Made by a program: the position numbers and the translations under genes. From Anaerolineae bacterium (GTDB lineage Bacteria > Pseudomonadota > Alphaproteobacteria > DSM-16000 > Inquilinaceae), in NCBI GenBank assembly GCA_028285185.1, contig JANQQD010000255.1, positions 1 through 64,000 on the forward strand: a stretch of DNA of 64,000 nt, in the 5' to 3' direction. The notes under the pieces are model-generated. The model saw only the letters and a list, made by a program, of their open reading frames with translations. It did no database searches and was not told the DNA's origin. The stretch's first letter is position 1; every line of letters begins with the position of its first letter. Below, piece after piece: positions 1 to 9,081 of the stretch.

Positions 1-5
1 GCCTG

Positions 6-95
6 GTGAATCTGCTCTAATTCTTAAGTGTAGAGCGGATTCACATGCTTAGACGCAAACACGAGAGTGTTTCCGTCTAAGCATGATCCGCTCTA
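6..95. repeat. Nested palindromic repeat, alternative hairpins
   Basis: Three segments can pair in two ways. GTGAATCTGCTCTA at 6-19 is complementary to TAGAGCGGATTCAC at 31-44, with one G-T pair. TAGAGCGGAT at 31-40 is also complementary to ATCCGCTCTA at 86-95. Inside that outer stem is an 18-bp arm pair with one mismatch, 45-62 against 67-84, around a GAGA loop. The right arm overlaps the stop codon of the regulator gene on the minus strand (93-95), so the hairpin could end or protect its transcript. There is no clear T-run. The layout resembles the short palindromic intergenic repeats common in alphaproteobacteria; membership of a named family is not claimed. Confidence 0.7.
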
Positions 96-1457
96 GGCCT
101 CGATCTCATACTTGGCCATCAGCCGATAGAGTCTGGGCCGCGAGGTCCCCAGGGCCCGGGCCGCCTTTGAAAGGTTGTGGCCGCTTGCCTTCAGGGCGCC
201 AAGAATCGCGTCCTTTTCCGCCTCCGCCCGGACCTCGTCCAACGTCAGCATCCGTACGCTTCGGCTTGGCTGTGCAAGCCCCAGATCGGAAGGCGTGATC
301 AGGCGGCCTTCGCACATCACCGTGGCGCGCCGGACCCGGTTGATGATCTCGCGAACGTTGCCTGGCCAGCCGTATTCGGCAATGGTCTGCAGCGCCTCAG
401 AGCTGAAGCCCTTGACCCTGTGGCTGGTTTCGCGCCGAAACCTCTGGAAGAAGAATTGGGCCAGCACCTCCATGTCGCCCTCGCGCTCGCGCAGCGCCGG
501 CATGTCGAGCCGCAGCACATTCAGGCGGAAATAGAGATCCTCCCTGAAGCGGCCCCTTGCGATCGCGCGCTCCATGTCGGTGTGGGTGGCCGCAATGACC
601 CGCACGTCGACCGGAATTTCCCTGGGGTTGCCGACCCTCTGTATGGCGCTTTCCTCGAGAAAGCGCAGCAGGTTGACCTGGAGATCGAGCGCGATGTCGC
701 CGATCTCATCCAGGAACAAAGTGCCGCCGTTTGCCGATTCGATGCTTCCCAGCTTGCGCCGCTGGGCGCCGGTAAAGGCGCCGCGCTCATAGCCGAACAG
801 CTCCGACTGGATCAGGGTCTCCGGCAGGGCCGCACAGTTCACTGCAACGAAGGGACCTTCGGATCGCCGCGAGCGCTCATGGATGGCGCGGGCGGCCAGT
901 TCCTTGCCGGTTCCGCTCTCGCCGGTGATCAGGACCGGCGCGTCGACCGCGGCGATCTTGCGGATGTTGGTGAAGACCTGCTGCATGGCCGGGCAGACTC
1001 CGACCATCTGCGGCTCGTCGGAGGCTTCGACCGACGGTTCGGCGGCAGCGCGGGCGAGACTCGCCATGCCGTCGGCGTGACCCAGCGTGGTGAGCAGACG
1101 CTGGATGTCGGCAGGCAGAGTGTGGAAGTCGTAGAAACACTCCCACAACAACCGGCCAATGTCCGGGTCCTGGCGGTCTTCGGGGCGCAGAAGGGCGACC
1201 CAGGGAAGATACCTGTCCGCGCCCGAGAAGCGCTCCAGGTCACTGCGCAGAGACCCGCAGGCAGACTGGTCCAGCTTGACCATCGCCGCGCCGAAGGTCC
1301 GCCGCTCCAGGAGGTCGCCGGCCTGCGCGCGATCGGCCGCAAGGTGAATCTGCCAGCCCGCCTGGGAGACCGCCGAAAGCCCGTCGTAGAGGCTTGGACC
1401 GGCTGGGTCCTCGGCCCCGGATGAGGGAGCGAAGTACAAGAGATGGCGGGCATCCAA
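93..1457 (-). CDS. Sigma-54-dependent transcriptional regulator, VpsR-like
   Basis: This is a bacterial enhancer-binding protein of 454 residues. Residues 1 to about 140 form an atypical receiver-like domain of the VpsR type, starting with [11 protein letters not shown]. The central AAA+ domain has Walker A GESGTGKE, the sigma-54 contact loop GAFTGA and Walker B-like [11 protein letters not shown]. The C-terminus is a Fis-type helix-turn-helix ([20 protein letters not shown]). It should activate sigma-54 promoters. The start is a TTG with a GGGGAGG sequence about 10 bases upstream; no better in-frame ATG exists near the conserved N-terminus. VpsR relatives control exopolysaccharide genes, but none is visible here, so the target is unknown. 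It is transcribed alone. Confidence 0.9.
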   Translation of the reverse strand: MDARHLLYFAPSSGAEDPAGPSLYDGLSAVSQAGWQIHLAADRAQAGDLLERRTFGAAMVKLDQSACGSLRSDLERFSGADRYLPWVALLRPEDRQDPDIGRLLWECFYDFHTLPADIQRLLTTLGHADGMASLARAAAEPSVEASDEPQMVGVCPAMQQVFTNIRKIAAVDAPVLITGESGTGKELAARAIHERSRRSEGPFVAVNCAALPETLIQSELFGYERGAFTGAQRRKLGSIESANGGTLFLDEIGDIALDLQVNLLRFLEESAIQRVGNPREIPVDVRVIAATHTDMERAIARGRFREDLYFRLNVLRLDMPALREREGDMEVLAQFFFQRFRRETSHRVKGFSSEALQTIAEYGWPGNVREIINRVRRATVMCEGRLITPSDLGLAQPSRSVRMLTLDEVRAEAEKDAILGALKASGHNLSKAARALGTSRPRLYRLMAKYEIEA

Positions 1458-1768
1458 GGAAGCGGCCCCTCCCCACGACCCTCAGGCTCCGGAGAAAACA
1501 CAAGGGCCACGACGGGCCCCGCATGGTCCCCTGATCGGCTCTTCAGCGACGGACTTTCCGCAGCGCGAAGCCCCCTACGGCGGCGCGGCCTTCCACATGC
1601 GACCCGACGCTCGGACGAGGCGTCCATGATAGCGTCGCGGCAGTTCTCCGAGAAATAGGGGATACTGCGTAAGCAGTTCTACGTAGACCGCGCGGCAGAA
1701 TGAACCCCGCAAGCTTGCGGACTGATCAGACCGATCTCGGTGCCATGACAAAGGAGGATGCTGTCTCC
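1458..1768. other. Intergenic region, no gene seen
   Basis: About 310 bases lie between the sigma-54 regulator and the cytochrome b561 gene. Short open frames here have no recognisable similarity. I see only a short inverted GGAG/CTCC pair near 1753-1778, at the end of the b561 gene, too weak to call a terminator. Confidence 0.5.
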
Positions 1769-2305
1769 TCAAAGCATGCGCTGCAGAGTGCGGTGCCTAT
1801 CGATGAACTGATGTTTCAGCGCGGCACCGGCGTGAATGATGACCACCGCGATCAGGCCATAGGCGATGTAGTAGTGAACGGCGATGGCGAGGTCCCGGAC
1901 GGCTTCCGAGGCAGTCAGCAGCGCCGGGAACTCGAAAAAACCGAAGATCGAGAAGCCCTGTCCGGCCGATGTCGAGATCACATAGCCGGTGACCGGGATC
2001 GCAAACATGGCCAACAGCAGAATCGTGTGAGCCGTCTTTGCCCCCCGCTTTTCCCAGGGCTTGAGTTCACTCTGAAGCGCCGGAGAGGGCGAAATAAGCT
2101 TCCAGCCTGCGAACAAAAGGGCGAGCCCCAACAGCACCATGCCGATGGCGCGGTGGAGCTCTAAGCCCAGGTTGTACCAGCGATCGTAGTAGCTGAGACC
2201 GACCATCCACCAGCCGAGCCAGATCATCCCGATGATGCCCAGGGCGATCAGCCAGTGGAGGGTTTTCGTCACCAGTCCATAACGGTCACGGGTGTTTTGC
2301 AGCAT
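1769..2305 (-). CDS. Cytochrome b561 family protein
   Basis: A di-heme inner-membrane cytochrome b of 178 residues. Four hydrophobic segments lie around residues 15-37, 50-68, 92-112 and 145-163. Candidate heme ligands are histidines in the segments TLHWLIALG, ELHRAIGM, AHTILLLAM and VHYYIAYG, matching the YodB/CybB family. The ATG at 2305 is used rather than the TTG one codon before. It begins 18 bases after the YceI gene on the same strand, so the two are probably one operon. A b561 next to a YceI protein is a frequent arrangement, sometimes linked to quinone or superoxide chemistry. The exact electron donor cannot be told. Confidence 0.9.
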   Translation of the reverse strand: MLQNTRDRYGLVTKTLHWLIALGIIGMIWLGWWMVGLSYYDRWYNLGLELHRAIGMVLLGLALLFAGWKLISPSPALQSELKPWEKRGAKTAHTILLLAMFAIPVTGYVISTSAGQGFSIFGFFEFPALLTASEAVRDLAIAVHYYIAYGLIAVVIIHAGAALKHQFIDRHRTLQRML

Positions 2306-2323
2306 CAACCCGCCGCCAGGTCG

Positions 2324-2911
2324 TTACTGACGGATCGCTTCCACGTAGAGGCCGACCTCGACCTCCAACGCGCCCGGCCCGAGGTTGTACTCCATGCCGA
2401 AATCGCTTCGGGTCAGCGTGTAGCTTCCTTCGAACCCGGTCCGGTACCCGCCCCAGGGATCGTCGCCTTCACCAATCTTCTTGATATCGAACGAGATTGT
2501 CTTCGTCACCCCGTGCAAGGTGAGATCGCCGGTCAAGGTGCCGCCACTCTCATCGCCATCGAAGCCGGTGCTCTTGAAGGTAGCGGTCGGATACTCCGCC
2601 ACATTGAGGAAGTCCGCGCTCCGCAGATGCTTGTCGCGCTCGGCATGGTTGGTGTCGATGGAAGCTGTATCGATGATGATCTCGATCGCCTGCGCGTCCG
2701 CTCCCGCAGATGGATCGAACGTCAAGTTCCCCTCGACCGTGTTGAACCGGCCATGCAGCCAACTGAAGCCGAGATGCAGCGTCTTGAACTTCACGAAGGA
2801 GTGGGCCGGATCGACTTTGTAGTTCGCCGCCGACACTGGCAGCGTGGCGGCGGCCAGCAGGGCGGCCGCCAGGAACGTGGGGGCACTTGTCTTGAACAGG
2901 CGAGGATTCAT
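2324..2911 (-). CDS. YceI family periplasmic lipocalin-like protein
   Basis: A secreted protein of 195 residues. Residues 1 to about 28 are a signal peptide ending in LPVSAA, followed by the YceI start NYKVDPAHSFVKFK. The family folds as a lipocalin-like barrel binding isoprenoid or amphiphilic ligands. Typical family motifs follow, such as GDLTLHGVTKTISFD and RSDFGMEYN near the C-terminus. The start at 2911 is preceded by AAAGGAGG six bases upstream. A longer reading from 2938 would place the initiation codon upstream of this Shine-Dalgarno sequence and is rejected. It is the first gene of a probable pair with the b561 gene. Confidence 0.92.
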   Translation of the reverse strand: MNPRLFKTSAPTFLAAALLAAATLPVSAANYKVDPAHSFVKFKTLHLGFSWLHGRFNTVEGNLTFDPSAGADAQAIEIIIDTASIDTNHAERDKHLRSADFLNVAEYPTATFKSTGFDGDESGGTLTGDLTLHGVTKTISFDIKKIGEGDDPWGGYRTGFEGSYTLTRSDFGMEYNLGPGALEVEVGLYVEAIRQ

Positions 2912-3220
2912 CGAGGCCTCCTTTGCGAGGTTTTCCAAACACGTCGGGCGTCCCGATCACAGGACGTGGACCAGGTGATCAGCGTTCGTTCAGGATAATC
3001 CCGACTTCCCAATAGGACGAGACTCTCATTCCGAGTCCGAGCCTGATGCCCCACAAATGGCATCTGCACCTGCTCTTGCACCGCGAACTCGGTCTGAGCC
3101 TTCAGGCCCGTGAAATGTGGGCTTTGTGGTCGCTTTCCCCATGCCTTACCCAATTGGCAAGGTCCGCCAGACGCAGAAACAGGGCTAGCTAATATGGTCA
3201 ATCTTCCGTGAGCGACAGCG
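2912..3220. other. Intergenic region, no gene seen
   Basis: About 309 bases between the YceI start and the end of the amidotransferase-like gene. It probably holds the promoter of the YceI-b561 pair, reading leftwards, but I cannot pick out convincing promoter boxes. No RNA gene or repeat is apparent. Confidence 0.4.
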
Positions 3221-3952
3221 CTAAGGTCTTCTTTCTCTCGGATTGCCACTGGCCGCGTCGAGGTTGGCGCAAAAGAACCCTGCGACCCATTCGGCAATGG
3301 CCGCATTGTCAACGCCGAGCTTCAGAATGCTCTGTTCCGCTGAATCCACGACGTCGGAGGGAAGCGTTTCGCGCTTTTTCTCGAGCAAGAAACGCGCATA
3401 CCCCTCGACGAATTCAGGGTGGTATTGAACAGACAAGGCTGGAAAGCTATAGGCGAGGGCGCCAATCGGACACTGCGGGCTTGAGCCGATCACCGTCGCG
3501 CCCTCCGGAACTGACTCGACCTGGTCCTGATGGAACACGTAGGCCGGTCCGTTCCCGCATTTGGCGCCCTCCGTGTAGTCGTAGGGCTGGGCGCCGATCA
3601 TCCAGCCCCGTTCCGACTTCCGCACCTCCGCGCCATAGGTCTGGGCCATGATCTGGTGCCCGAAGCAAATTCCGAAGACCGGCACGCGCAGCCGTCTGGT
3701 CGCTTTGAGGAAAGCGCGGAGCGGGTCCATCCAAGGAAGGTTCTCGTAAACCCCGTAGCGCGACCCGGTAATGATGTAGCCGTCAGATACCGTCGGCTCC
3801 GGCAGCGTTTCGCCGCCGATGAGCGAAATCGTTGCGAAGGAAGCGTCCGGCAGCGCGGGTGCCAGCCAGGCCTCGATCATCACCGGATACGACGAGTAGG
3901 TTGGCCGCGCCTCTTCGGGCATGGGCCCGACCTCGATCACGCTCAGACGCAT
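3221..3952 (-). CDS. Class I glutamine amidotransferase-like protein
   Basis: A 243-residue protein of the GMP-synthase-like GATase1 family. The nucleophile elbow is GICFGHQ with Cys96, and the other catalytic residues are in QYHPEF (His178, Glu180). The start at 3952 (MRLSVIEVG) is chosen because a longer reading to 4081 runs into the aldehyde dehydrogenase gene and adds no conserved sequence. It is the last gene of a long leftward run beginning at the ferredoxin. In aniline catabolism (TdnT/AtdA2) a GATase-like protein partners a glutamine-synthetase-like ligase. A ligase of that type is present here at 15374-16663, so a role in handling a gamma-glutamyl amide is a reasonable inference. Confidence 0.85.
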   Translation of the reverse strand: MRLSVIEVGPMPEEARPTYSSYPVMIEAWLAPALPDASFATISLIGGETLPEPTVSDGYIITGSRYGVYENLPWMDPLRAFLKATRRLRVPVFGICFGHQIMAQTYGAEVRKSERGWMIGAQPYDYTEGAKCGNGPAYVFHQDQVESVPEGATVIGSSPQCPIGALAYSFPALSVQYHPEFVEGYARFLLEKKRETLPSDVVDSAEQSILKLGVDNAAIAEWVAGFFCANLDAASGNPRERRP

Positions 3953-3992
3953 CCTGCCGTGCCTTTGCCGACGATCAGGAGGAAACTGCCCG

Positions 3993-5426
3993 TCACCAAC
4001 CGCTGACCGCTTTGACCTCCAGGAAGTCGAGAATGCCCCAATACCCGCCCTCGCGTCCGATCCCCGACTGCTTGTACCCACCGAAAGGGCTGCCCGCGGG
4101 CCGCGATGCGCCGTTCATCTGCACCATGCCGCTGCGAAGCCGGCGAGCCATGCGCCGGGCGCGGTCTTGATCGCCGGACTGCACATAGGCCGTCAGGCCG
4201 TAGGGCGTGTCATTCGCGATCCTGATCGCCTCCTCTTCCGTCTCGAAGGGAATCATCGACAACACGGGGCCGAAGATCTCTTCCCGGGCGATGCGCATCG
4301 CATTGTCGACCTCGGCAAACACCGTGGGCCGCGCATAGTAACCGCGATTCAATCCTTCCGGCCTTCCCGGTCCGCCTGCGACGAGACGGGCACCTTCGTC
4401 GATACCGGCCTGGATCAACTCCTGCACCTTCTCGAACTGGGCCGCGCTGGCCAGAGGCCCGATGTGAGGCCCTTCCCGTGTGGGGTCCCCGACCAATGTC
4501 GCTTCCGCCGTCGCCGCCGCGATCTCCACGGCGCGATCATAGATCCCGCGTTCGACGAGCATCCGCGTCGGCGCGTTGCAGGACTGGCCGGTGTTGTAGA
4601 AACAGCTCCGCGCGCCGCGTTTGACCGACCGCTCGGGCTCGGAGTCCGCGAATACGATGTTTGCGCCCTTTCCGCCGAGTTCGAGAAGCACGCGCTTGAT
4701 CGTGTCCGCGGAGCTCTTCGTGACGGCGATACCGGCCCGCGCAGAACCGGTCAAGGACATGGCATCGATGTCGGCGTGTGTGCTCATGGCTTCACCGACC
4801 GTCGGGCCGTCGCCGTTGACGAGATTGAACACGCCGGCCGGACAGCCGGCCTCGTCCATGAACTCCGCGAACAGCATCGATGAAACCGGCGCAACCTCCG
4901 ACGGCTTCAGAACCATGGTGCAGCCGGCGGCGAGCGCCGCTCCGACCTTGAGGGCGACCTGGTTCATGGGCCAGTTCCAGGGCGTTATCAAGCCGACCAC
5001 CCCGACAGGCTCATGGACGATGCGCTCGCTTTGGGCGTCGGCACGTAGCGGGTGCTCCCAGGGAAAATTCTCCAGCGCCTTCAAGAACCCGCGAAGATGA
5101 AAGCTGCCCGCGATGGCCTGGTCGTCCTTTGCCATCGAGATCGGCGCGCCCATCTCGGCCGAGATGGCCTGAGCCATTTCGTCATTGCGCCGTTCGTAGA
5201 CGGCAGCGAGTTTCTCTATGAAAGCGATGCGTTCCGCCGGGTCCGTCCGGCCCCAGGCCTCGAACGTACGCTTGGCCGCAGCGACGGCCTTGTCCACGTC
5301 CGCCTTGCCGCCCATGGAAATCTCTGTGAAGGGCTCTTCTGTCGCCGGGTTGACCACGGTCAACGTTTCGGTCGTCGAAGGATCGACCCACTGTCCGTCA
5401 ATGTAGAATTTCCTGTGATTGGACAC
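3993..5426 (-). CDS. NAD(P)-dependent aldehyde dehydrogenase
   Basis: A full-length aldehyde dehydrogenase of 477 residues that oxidises an aldehyde to the acid. Cofactor-site residues are in PWNWP (Asn151). The general base is Glu249 in LELGGKG and the nucleophile is Cys283 in NTGQSCNAP. The C-terminal GGYKQSGIGREGG is typical of the superfamily. The GTG start at 5426 has AGGAG upstream at good spacing. It lies 99 bases after the TctC gene and 40 bases before the GATase-like gene, so all three probably share a transcript. The substrate is unknown; context suggests a semialdehyde or aldehyde in an aromatic or amine pathway. It is a paralogue of the gene at 13867-15330. Confidence 0.93.
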   Translation of the reverse strand: MSNHRKFYIDGQWVDPSTTETLTVVNPATEEPFTEISMGGKADVDKAVAAAKRTFEAWGRTDPAERIAFIEKLAAVYERRNDEMAQAISAEMGAPISMAKDDQAIAGSFHLRGFLKALENFPWEHPLRADAQSERIVHEPVGVVGLITPWNWPMNQVALKVGAALAAGCTMVLKPSEVAPVSSMLFAEFMDEAGCPAGVFNLVNGDGPTVGEAMSTHADIDAMSLTGSARAGIAVTKSSADTIKRVLLELGGKGANIVFADSEPERSVKRGARSCFYNTGQSCNAPTRMLVERGIYDRAVEIAAATAEATLVGDPTREGPHIGPLASAAQFEKVQELIQAGIDEGARLVAGGPGRPEGLNRGYYARPTVFAEVDNAMRIAREEIFGPVLSMIPFETEEEAIRIANDTPYGLTAYVQSGDQDRARRMARRLRSGMVQMNGASRPAGSPFGGYKQSGIGREGGYWGILDFLEVKAVSGW

Positions 5427-5525
5427 GGCAGAACTCCTGGCCGAGAAGGGCGTTGATCGACTGTCCCGTCGTTTGCGGGATAGGCAGCCGGTGGTGTCCC
5501 GGCCGCCTATCCCGAGCCGAGGTCT

Positions 5526-6497
5526 TTAGAGTTCGCCAATCGACTTGAGGATGTTCATGGTGGTTTCGTGATCCCGCTTGATCCGCGCCGCCGATTCCTC
5601 GGCGTTCTGCCAATAGATCAGCGTGCCCGTCTGTTTGCCGTAGTCGAGTGCCGCCTTGCTCTGCAGTGCCTTCTGGGCGGCCTTGGCAATGACGTCCTTG
5701 GCTTCCTGCGGCGTTCCCGCCGGAACGAAGAGGCCGTTCCAGAGCGACAGGTTCAGATCCGGGATCTGCTCGCCGATCGTCTTCACGTTCGGCAGCAGCG
5801 CGATCCGGCTTTCCGTCACCGCGGCGACGATCTTCAACTCGTTCAGGCACGGCAGAATCTGCGGTACCGTCGTGGTGATGAGGTCCGCGTCACCGCTGGC
5901 CAGCGTATTGCAGTCGAGCGCATCGAAAGCGCTGTCGCCCGAGAACTCGAATCCCTTGTTCTCGGCCATCGCGAAAGCGATGTTGGTCGGCGCGATGCCG
6001 TGCCCGAAGTGCCCCAGAACGACATCGTTGTCCTTGGCGTGGGCCGCAAGGCCGTCGATGTCGTCGAAGGGCGCATCTGCCGCCGCCGCGAAGACGAAGG
6101 GATAGGTCAGAAAAATGCCGATCGGGTCGAAGGTCTCGAGCGTGATCCCCTCGATCTGATAGATGTCGCCGACGACCGGCACGCCGATGACGAAAGACCC
6201 CACGGTGTAGCCGTCCGCGGGCGCGTTCTTCACGAAGGCCGCGCCAGGGAACGGGCCACCGCCGCCGCCCGGCTTGTTGATGACGGCCGCGGGCGAGCCC
6301 GTCTGGCTCTGCAGTTCCTCGGCGATCAAGCGAGTCAGAATGTCTTCGGCGTCGCCCGGCGGCCAGGGTACGATGAACTCGACAGGCTTGCTCGGATAGC
6401 TCTGTGCCGCGGCTTGCAGCGAGGCGGCGGTCGATAGTCCAAGGGCGACGGCCGCGCCGGCCGCCAGATGAACACTAGCCCGAAATAGTCCCTTCAT
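5526..6497 (-). CDS. tctC: Tripartite tricarboxylate transporter substrate-binding protein
   Basis: A periplasmic solute receptor of the Bug/TctC family, 323 residues. A signal peptide covers residues 1 to about 31 (hydrophobic HLAAGAAVALG, cleavage near QAAAQ). The mature protein starts SYPSKPVEFIVPWPPGD, the family hallmark, followed by a glycine-rich ligand loop (KPGGGGG). The ATG at 6497 has GGGAG upstream; a GTG three codons earlier lies inside this Shine-Dalgarno region. It is separated by about 12 kb from tctB and tctA (19117-21150), with which it presumably forms a carboxylate uptake system. It sits 15 bases after the sulfatase gene, in the same operon. Confidence 0.9.
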   Translation of the reverse strand: MKGLFRASVHLAAGAAVALGLSTAASLQAAAQSYPSKPVEFIVPWPPGDAEDILTRLIAEELQSQTGSPAAVINKPGGGGGPFPGAAFVKNAPADGYTVGSFVIGVPVVGDIYQIEGITLETFDPIGIFLTYPFVFAAAADAPFDDIDGLAAHAKDNDVVLGHFGHGIAPTNIAFAMAENKGFEFSGDSAFDALDCNTLASGDADLITTTVPQILPCLNELKIVAAVTESRIALLPNVKTIGEQIPDLNLSLWNGLFVPAGTPQEAKDVIAKAAQKALQSKAALDYGKQTGTLIYWQNAEESAARIKRDHETTMNILKSIGEL

Positions 6498-6512
6498 GGA
6501 TTTCACTCCCGT

Positions 6513-8219
6513 TCATGTGGTTTGACCCTGGGCGCCGTGCGTGCGCGATGGCTGGCGCGCAACGAAGTCGGCGCGTTTTGCCTGCTCTTCCGCCAGATCG
6601 CCGCGATCCCAGTATCCGATCAGAATGTTGGCATCGATGACCGCGTCATAGGCGGCGATGGCCTCGGCCGCCGTGGCAATGGCCTCGCGCGCGACGGTGG
6701 TTCTGTTCGACTGTTTGCGGCACCAGTCGAACATCTGCTTGTGCATCCCGGCCAGGATGTCTTCATGGCCGCCGTCTCGTCCGAGATCGCGCCGCTCCAG
6801 CGGATCGTTTTGGAGATCGAACAGCATCGGCGGGTGGTCGGGAACGTGAATGTATTTCCACCGCCCATCGAACAGCATCGTGGCACTGCTGTCGTCCACC
6901 GGCGTACCGACGCGCAGACGCGCGCCATCATAGGCGTAGTCGTATTCTGAGAAGACGTGGCTGCGCCAGCCATCCGGCCGCCTGCCTTCCAGCAGCGGGA
7001 GAAGGGACCGCCCGTCGAGCTGATGGTGCCGTTCCTGCGATACCGCGTCGCCCGCAATGAAGTCGAGGAATGTCGGTACGAGATCGATCATCTCGACGAG
7101 GTCGCTCGAGACGCTTCCCCGCGTTGCGGCAGCGGCCGGCCGCGGGTCCCTCACGATCATGGGAATGCGCACCGAAGGGTCGTGGAACAGGTACTTCTCG
7201 CCCAGCCAGTGGTCGCCCAGATAATCGCCATGGTCGGCCGTGAAGACGATCAGCGTGTCGTCCCAAAGCTCCCGCTCGCGGAGGAAGGCGAAGAGCCGTG
7301 CCAGGTTGTCGTCGACTTCGCTGATGAGCCCCATATAGGCGGGGACGACGCGGTCGCGGACTTCGTCCCGGCAGAAGGCGGCCGAGTAGCGCTCCTGCAT
7401 GAAGGCCGCATAGAGCGGATGCGGGTTCGCGCGCTCCTCTTCCGAACGGTTGGCCGCAGTGACCTGCGAGGCATCGTACATCGCGTGATAGGGATCGGGC
7501 GCGAGATACGGCCAATGCGGCTTGATGTAGGAAAGATGCAAACACCATGGGCGATCTCCCGAAGCGCGCTCGGCAATGAAGTCGATCGCCCGGTCGGTGA
7601 TCCAGGCCGTCTCGGAATGCTCCTTCGGCACGCGCGCCGGGCGGTGGGCATTCTCCATGAACCAGCCGCTGACAAAGGCGCCGTTCTCGTCAATGGCGCC
7701 ATTGGCATAGGCTTCCCAGGGGTTGTCCGCATCGAACCCCTTGGCGCGGAGGTAGTCGTTGTAGGTCGGATCCGGGTCGTAGTCGCCGTCCGGGTGCAGC
7801 CCGTCATGGCGTTCGAAGGGGAAGAACCCCGCCTCGCGAAGGCGGATGCCGATGTCGCTCGTGCCCGCCACTCCGAGACGGGCCAGTCCCGGCTCATCGG
7901 CCCGGACATGGGTCTTGCCGACGAGGACCGCTTCCGCGCCGATGGACGCAAGATGGTCGCCCAGCGTCGTTTCACCCACGCGCAGGGGCACTTCATTGCC
8001 GCTGGCACCGTGGTTGCGCACATAGCGCCCGGTGTAGGCCGACATCCGCGATGCCCCGCAGATCGTGGACTGCGCGAAGGCCGAGTCGAAGCGCACACCA
8101 TCCCGGGCCAGGGCATCGAGCGCCGGCGTCTTGATGTGGGGATGCCCGGCACAACCGAGGTAGTCGTGGCGCATCTGATCGCACATGATCCAGAGAACGT
8201 TTCGCGAGCCCTTCGCCAT
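6513..8219 (-). CDS. Sulfatase / phosphonate monoester hydrolase family enzyme
   Basis: A 568-residue alkaline-phosphatase-superfamily hydrolase. Metal-binding Asp is in IMCDQMRHDY near the N-terminus. The formylglycine motif is CGASR, with Cys54, fitting the C-x-[PA]-x-R rule. Later metal ligands are in FTADHGDYLGDH, and the lysine-containing GEKYLFHDPS is also typical. The usual signature has Pro; Ala is the less common variant. No signal peptide is visible, so the enzyme is probably cytoplasmic. The ATG at 8219 follows the stop of the UspA gene by four bases, ruling out the longer reading to 8255. It may hydrolyse an aryl or alkyl sulfate taken up by the neighbouring transporter, but phosphonate or phosphate esters are also possible. 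Confidence 0.88.
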   Translation of the reverse strand: MAKGSRNVLWIMCDQMRHDYLGCAGHPHIKTPALDALARDGVRFDSAFAQSTICGASRMSAYTGRYVRNHGASGNEVPLRVGETTLGDHLASIGAEAVLVGKTHVRADEPGLARLGVAGTSDIGIRLREAGFFPFERHDGLHPDGDYDPDPTYNDYLRAKGFDADNPWEAYANGAIDENGAFVSGWFMENAHRPARVPKEHSETAWITDRAIDFIAERASGDRPWCLHLSYIKPHWPYLAPDPYHAMYDASQVTAANRSEEERANPHPLYAAFMQERYSAAFCRDEVRDRVVPAYMGLISEVDDNLARLFAFLRERELWDDTLIVFTADHGDYLGDHWLGEKYLFHDPSVRIPMIVRDPRPAAAATRGSVSSDLVEMIDLVPTFLDFIAGDAVSQERHHQLDGRSLLPLLEGRRPDGWRSHVFSEYDYAYDGARLRVGTPVDDSSATMLFDGRWKYIHVPDHPPMLFDLQNDPLERRDLGRDGGHEDILAGMHKQMFDWCRKQSNRTTVAREAIATAAEAIAAYDAVIDANILIGYWDRGDLAEEQAKRADFVARQPSRTHGAQGQTT

Positions 8220-8223
8220 CGGC

Positions 8224-9063
8224 CTAGTGCGCCATCCAAACGGGGAAGGTCGCATCGCGAAGGATCGTCTCGGTCACGCCGCCGAAGGTGTCCTCGCGGA
8301 ACTTGCTGTGCTCATAGGCGCCCATGATCAGGGAATCCGGACGGTGTTTGGCGCAGACCTCCATGATCGCCTCTGCGATGCTGCGGTGCCCTTTCCGCTT
8401 GACCGTCACCGCGATGTGTTCGGTCTCGATGTCGTGGCGCCGCAAGTGTTCGAGCAAGCGGTCGACCCGGATCTGTGACTTCTCCTGCGCCTCCTCGATC
8501 GTCAGCACGCTGATCCGCTGCGATTCGCTGTGGAGTTGCAGCGCGTCGGAGAGAGCCCTGGATGCCGCCCGCTTGCCGTCCCAGGCAACGATCAGATGAT
8601 CCGTGATCGGCCCAGGATCGAAGGCGGCAGGAACATGAATGAGCGGCTTGCCGGACTGCAGCGCGATCCGGTCGGGGTGCAGAATTGTCTGCGGGTCGGT
8701 CGTCCCGATGTCGTATTGCCCGATGAAAATCAGATCGAAGAACCGCGCCTGCTCGATCACGTTGGTGTTCACGTCGCCCGGAAGCTGCATCCAATGCGTC
8801 TTCTCCGGCCGGCCGTTTCCGCCGACCATCCCGGCCCACTTGTTGGCCACTTCCTCGTGGAGCTTTTCTTCCGCGTCCTTGAGGGCCAGGTGGACGCTAT
8901 CCGGCAGCCAGCCGCGCACCTGCCCGGACATCCGGGACAGCCCGCAGGCCGACAGCCCCGTCACGTGGGTGTCGAATTCCCTTTGGAAGATCAGTGCCGC
9001 TTTCAACGCCATCTCACTCGAAGGGCTGTCGTTGAAGGCAACAAGCGTGTTCCGGACGGTCAT
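8224..9063 (-). CDS. UspA-type universal stress protein, two domains
   Basis: A 279-residue protein with two tandem Usp domains. The first starts RNTLVAFNDSPSSEMALKAA. The second starts HLIVAWDGKRAASRALSDA and ends with the nucleotide-binding-like MGAYEHSKFRE then TFGGVTETIL. Such proteins bind nucleotides or small molecules and often accompany stress or catabolic operons. It lies 18 bases after the ferredoxin and 4 bases before the sulfatase, so it belongs to the catabolic operon. Its specific role there is not evident. Confidence 0.9.
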   Translation of the reverse strand: MTVRNTLVAFNDSPSSEMALKAALIFQREFDTHVTGLSACGLSRMSGQVRGWLPDSVHLALKDAEEKLHEEVANKWAGMVGGNGRPEKTHWMQLPGDVNTNVIEQARFFDLIFIGQYDIGTTDPQTILHPDRIALQSGKPLIHVPAAFDPGPITDHLIVAWDGKRAASRALSDALQLHSESQRISVLTIEEAQEKSQIRVDRLLEHLRRHDIETEHIAVTVKRKGHRSIAEAIMEVCAKHRPDSLIMGAYEHSKFREDTFGGVTETILRDATFPVWMAH

Positions 9064-9081
9064 CTGCTCACGCCCGCCGCG

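Noticed and set aside
177-1424. Long plus-strand open frame opposite the sigma-54 regulator
   Set aside because: It is antisense to a gene with clear domains and shows no family motif; long antisense frames are common at this GC.
1753-1778. Possible small hairpin before the b561 stop
   Set aside because: Stem of about five base pairs and no T-run; too weak to report as a terminator.
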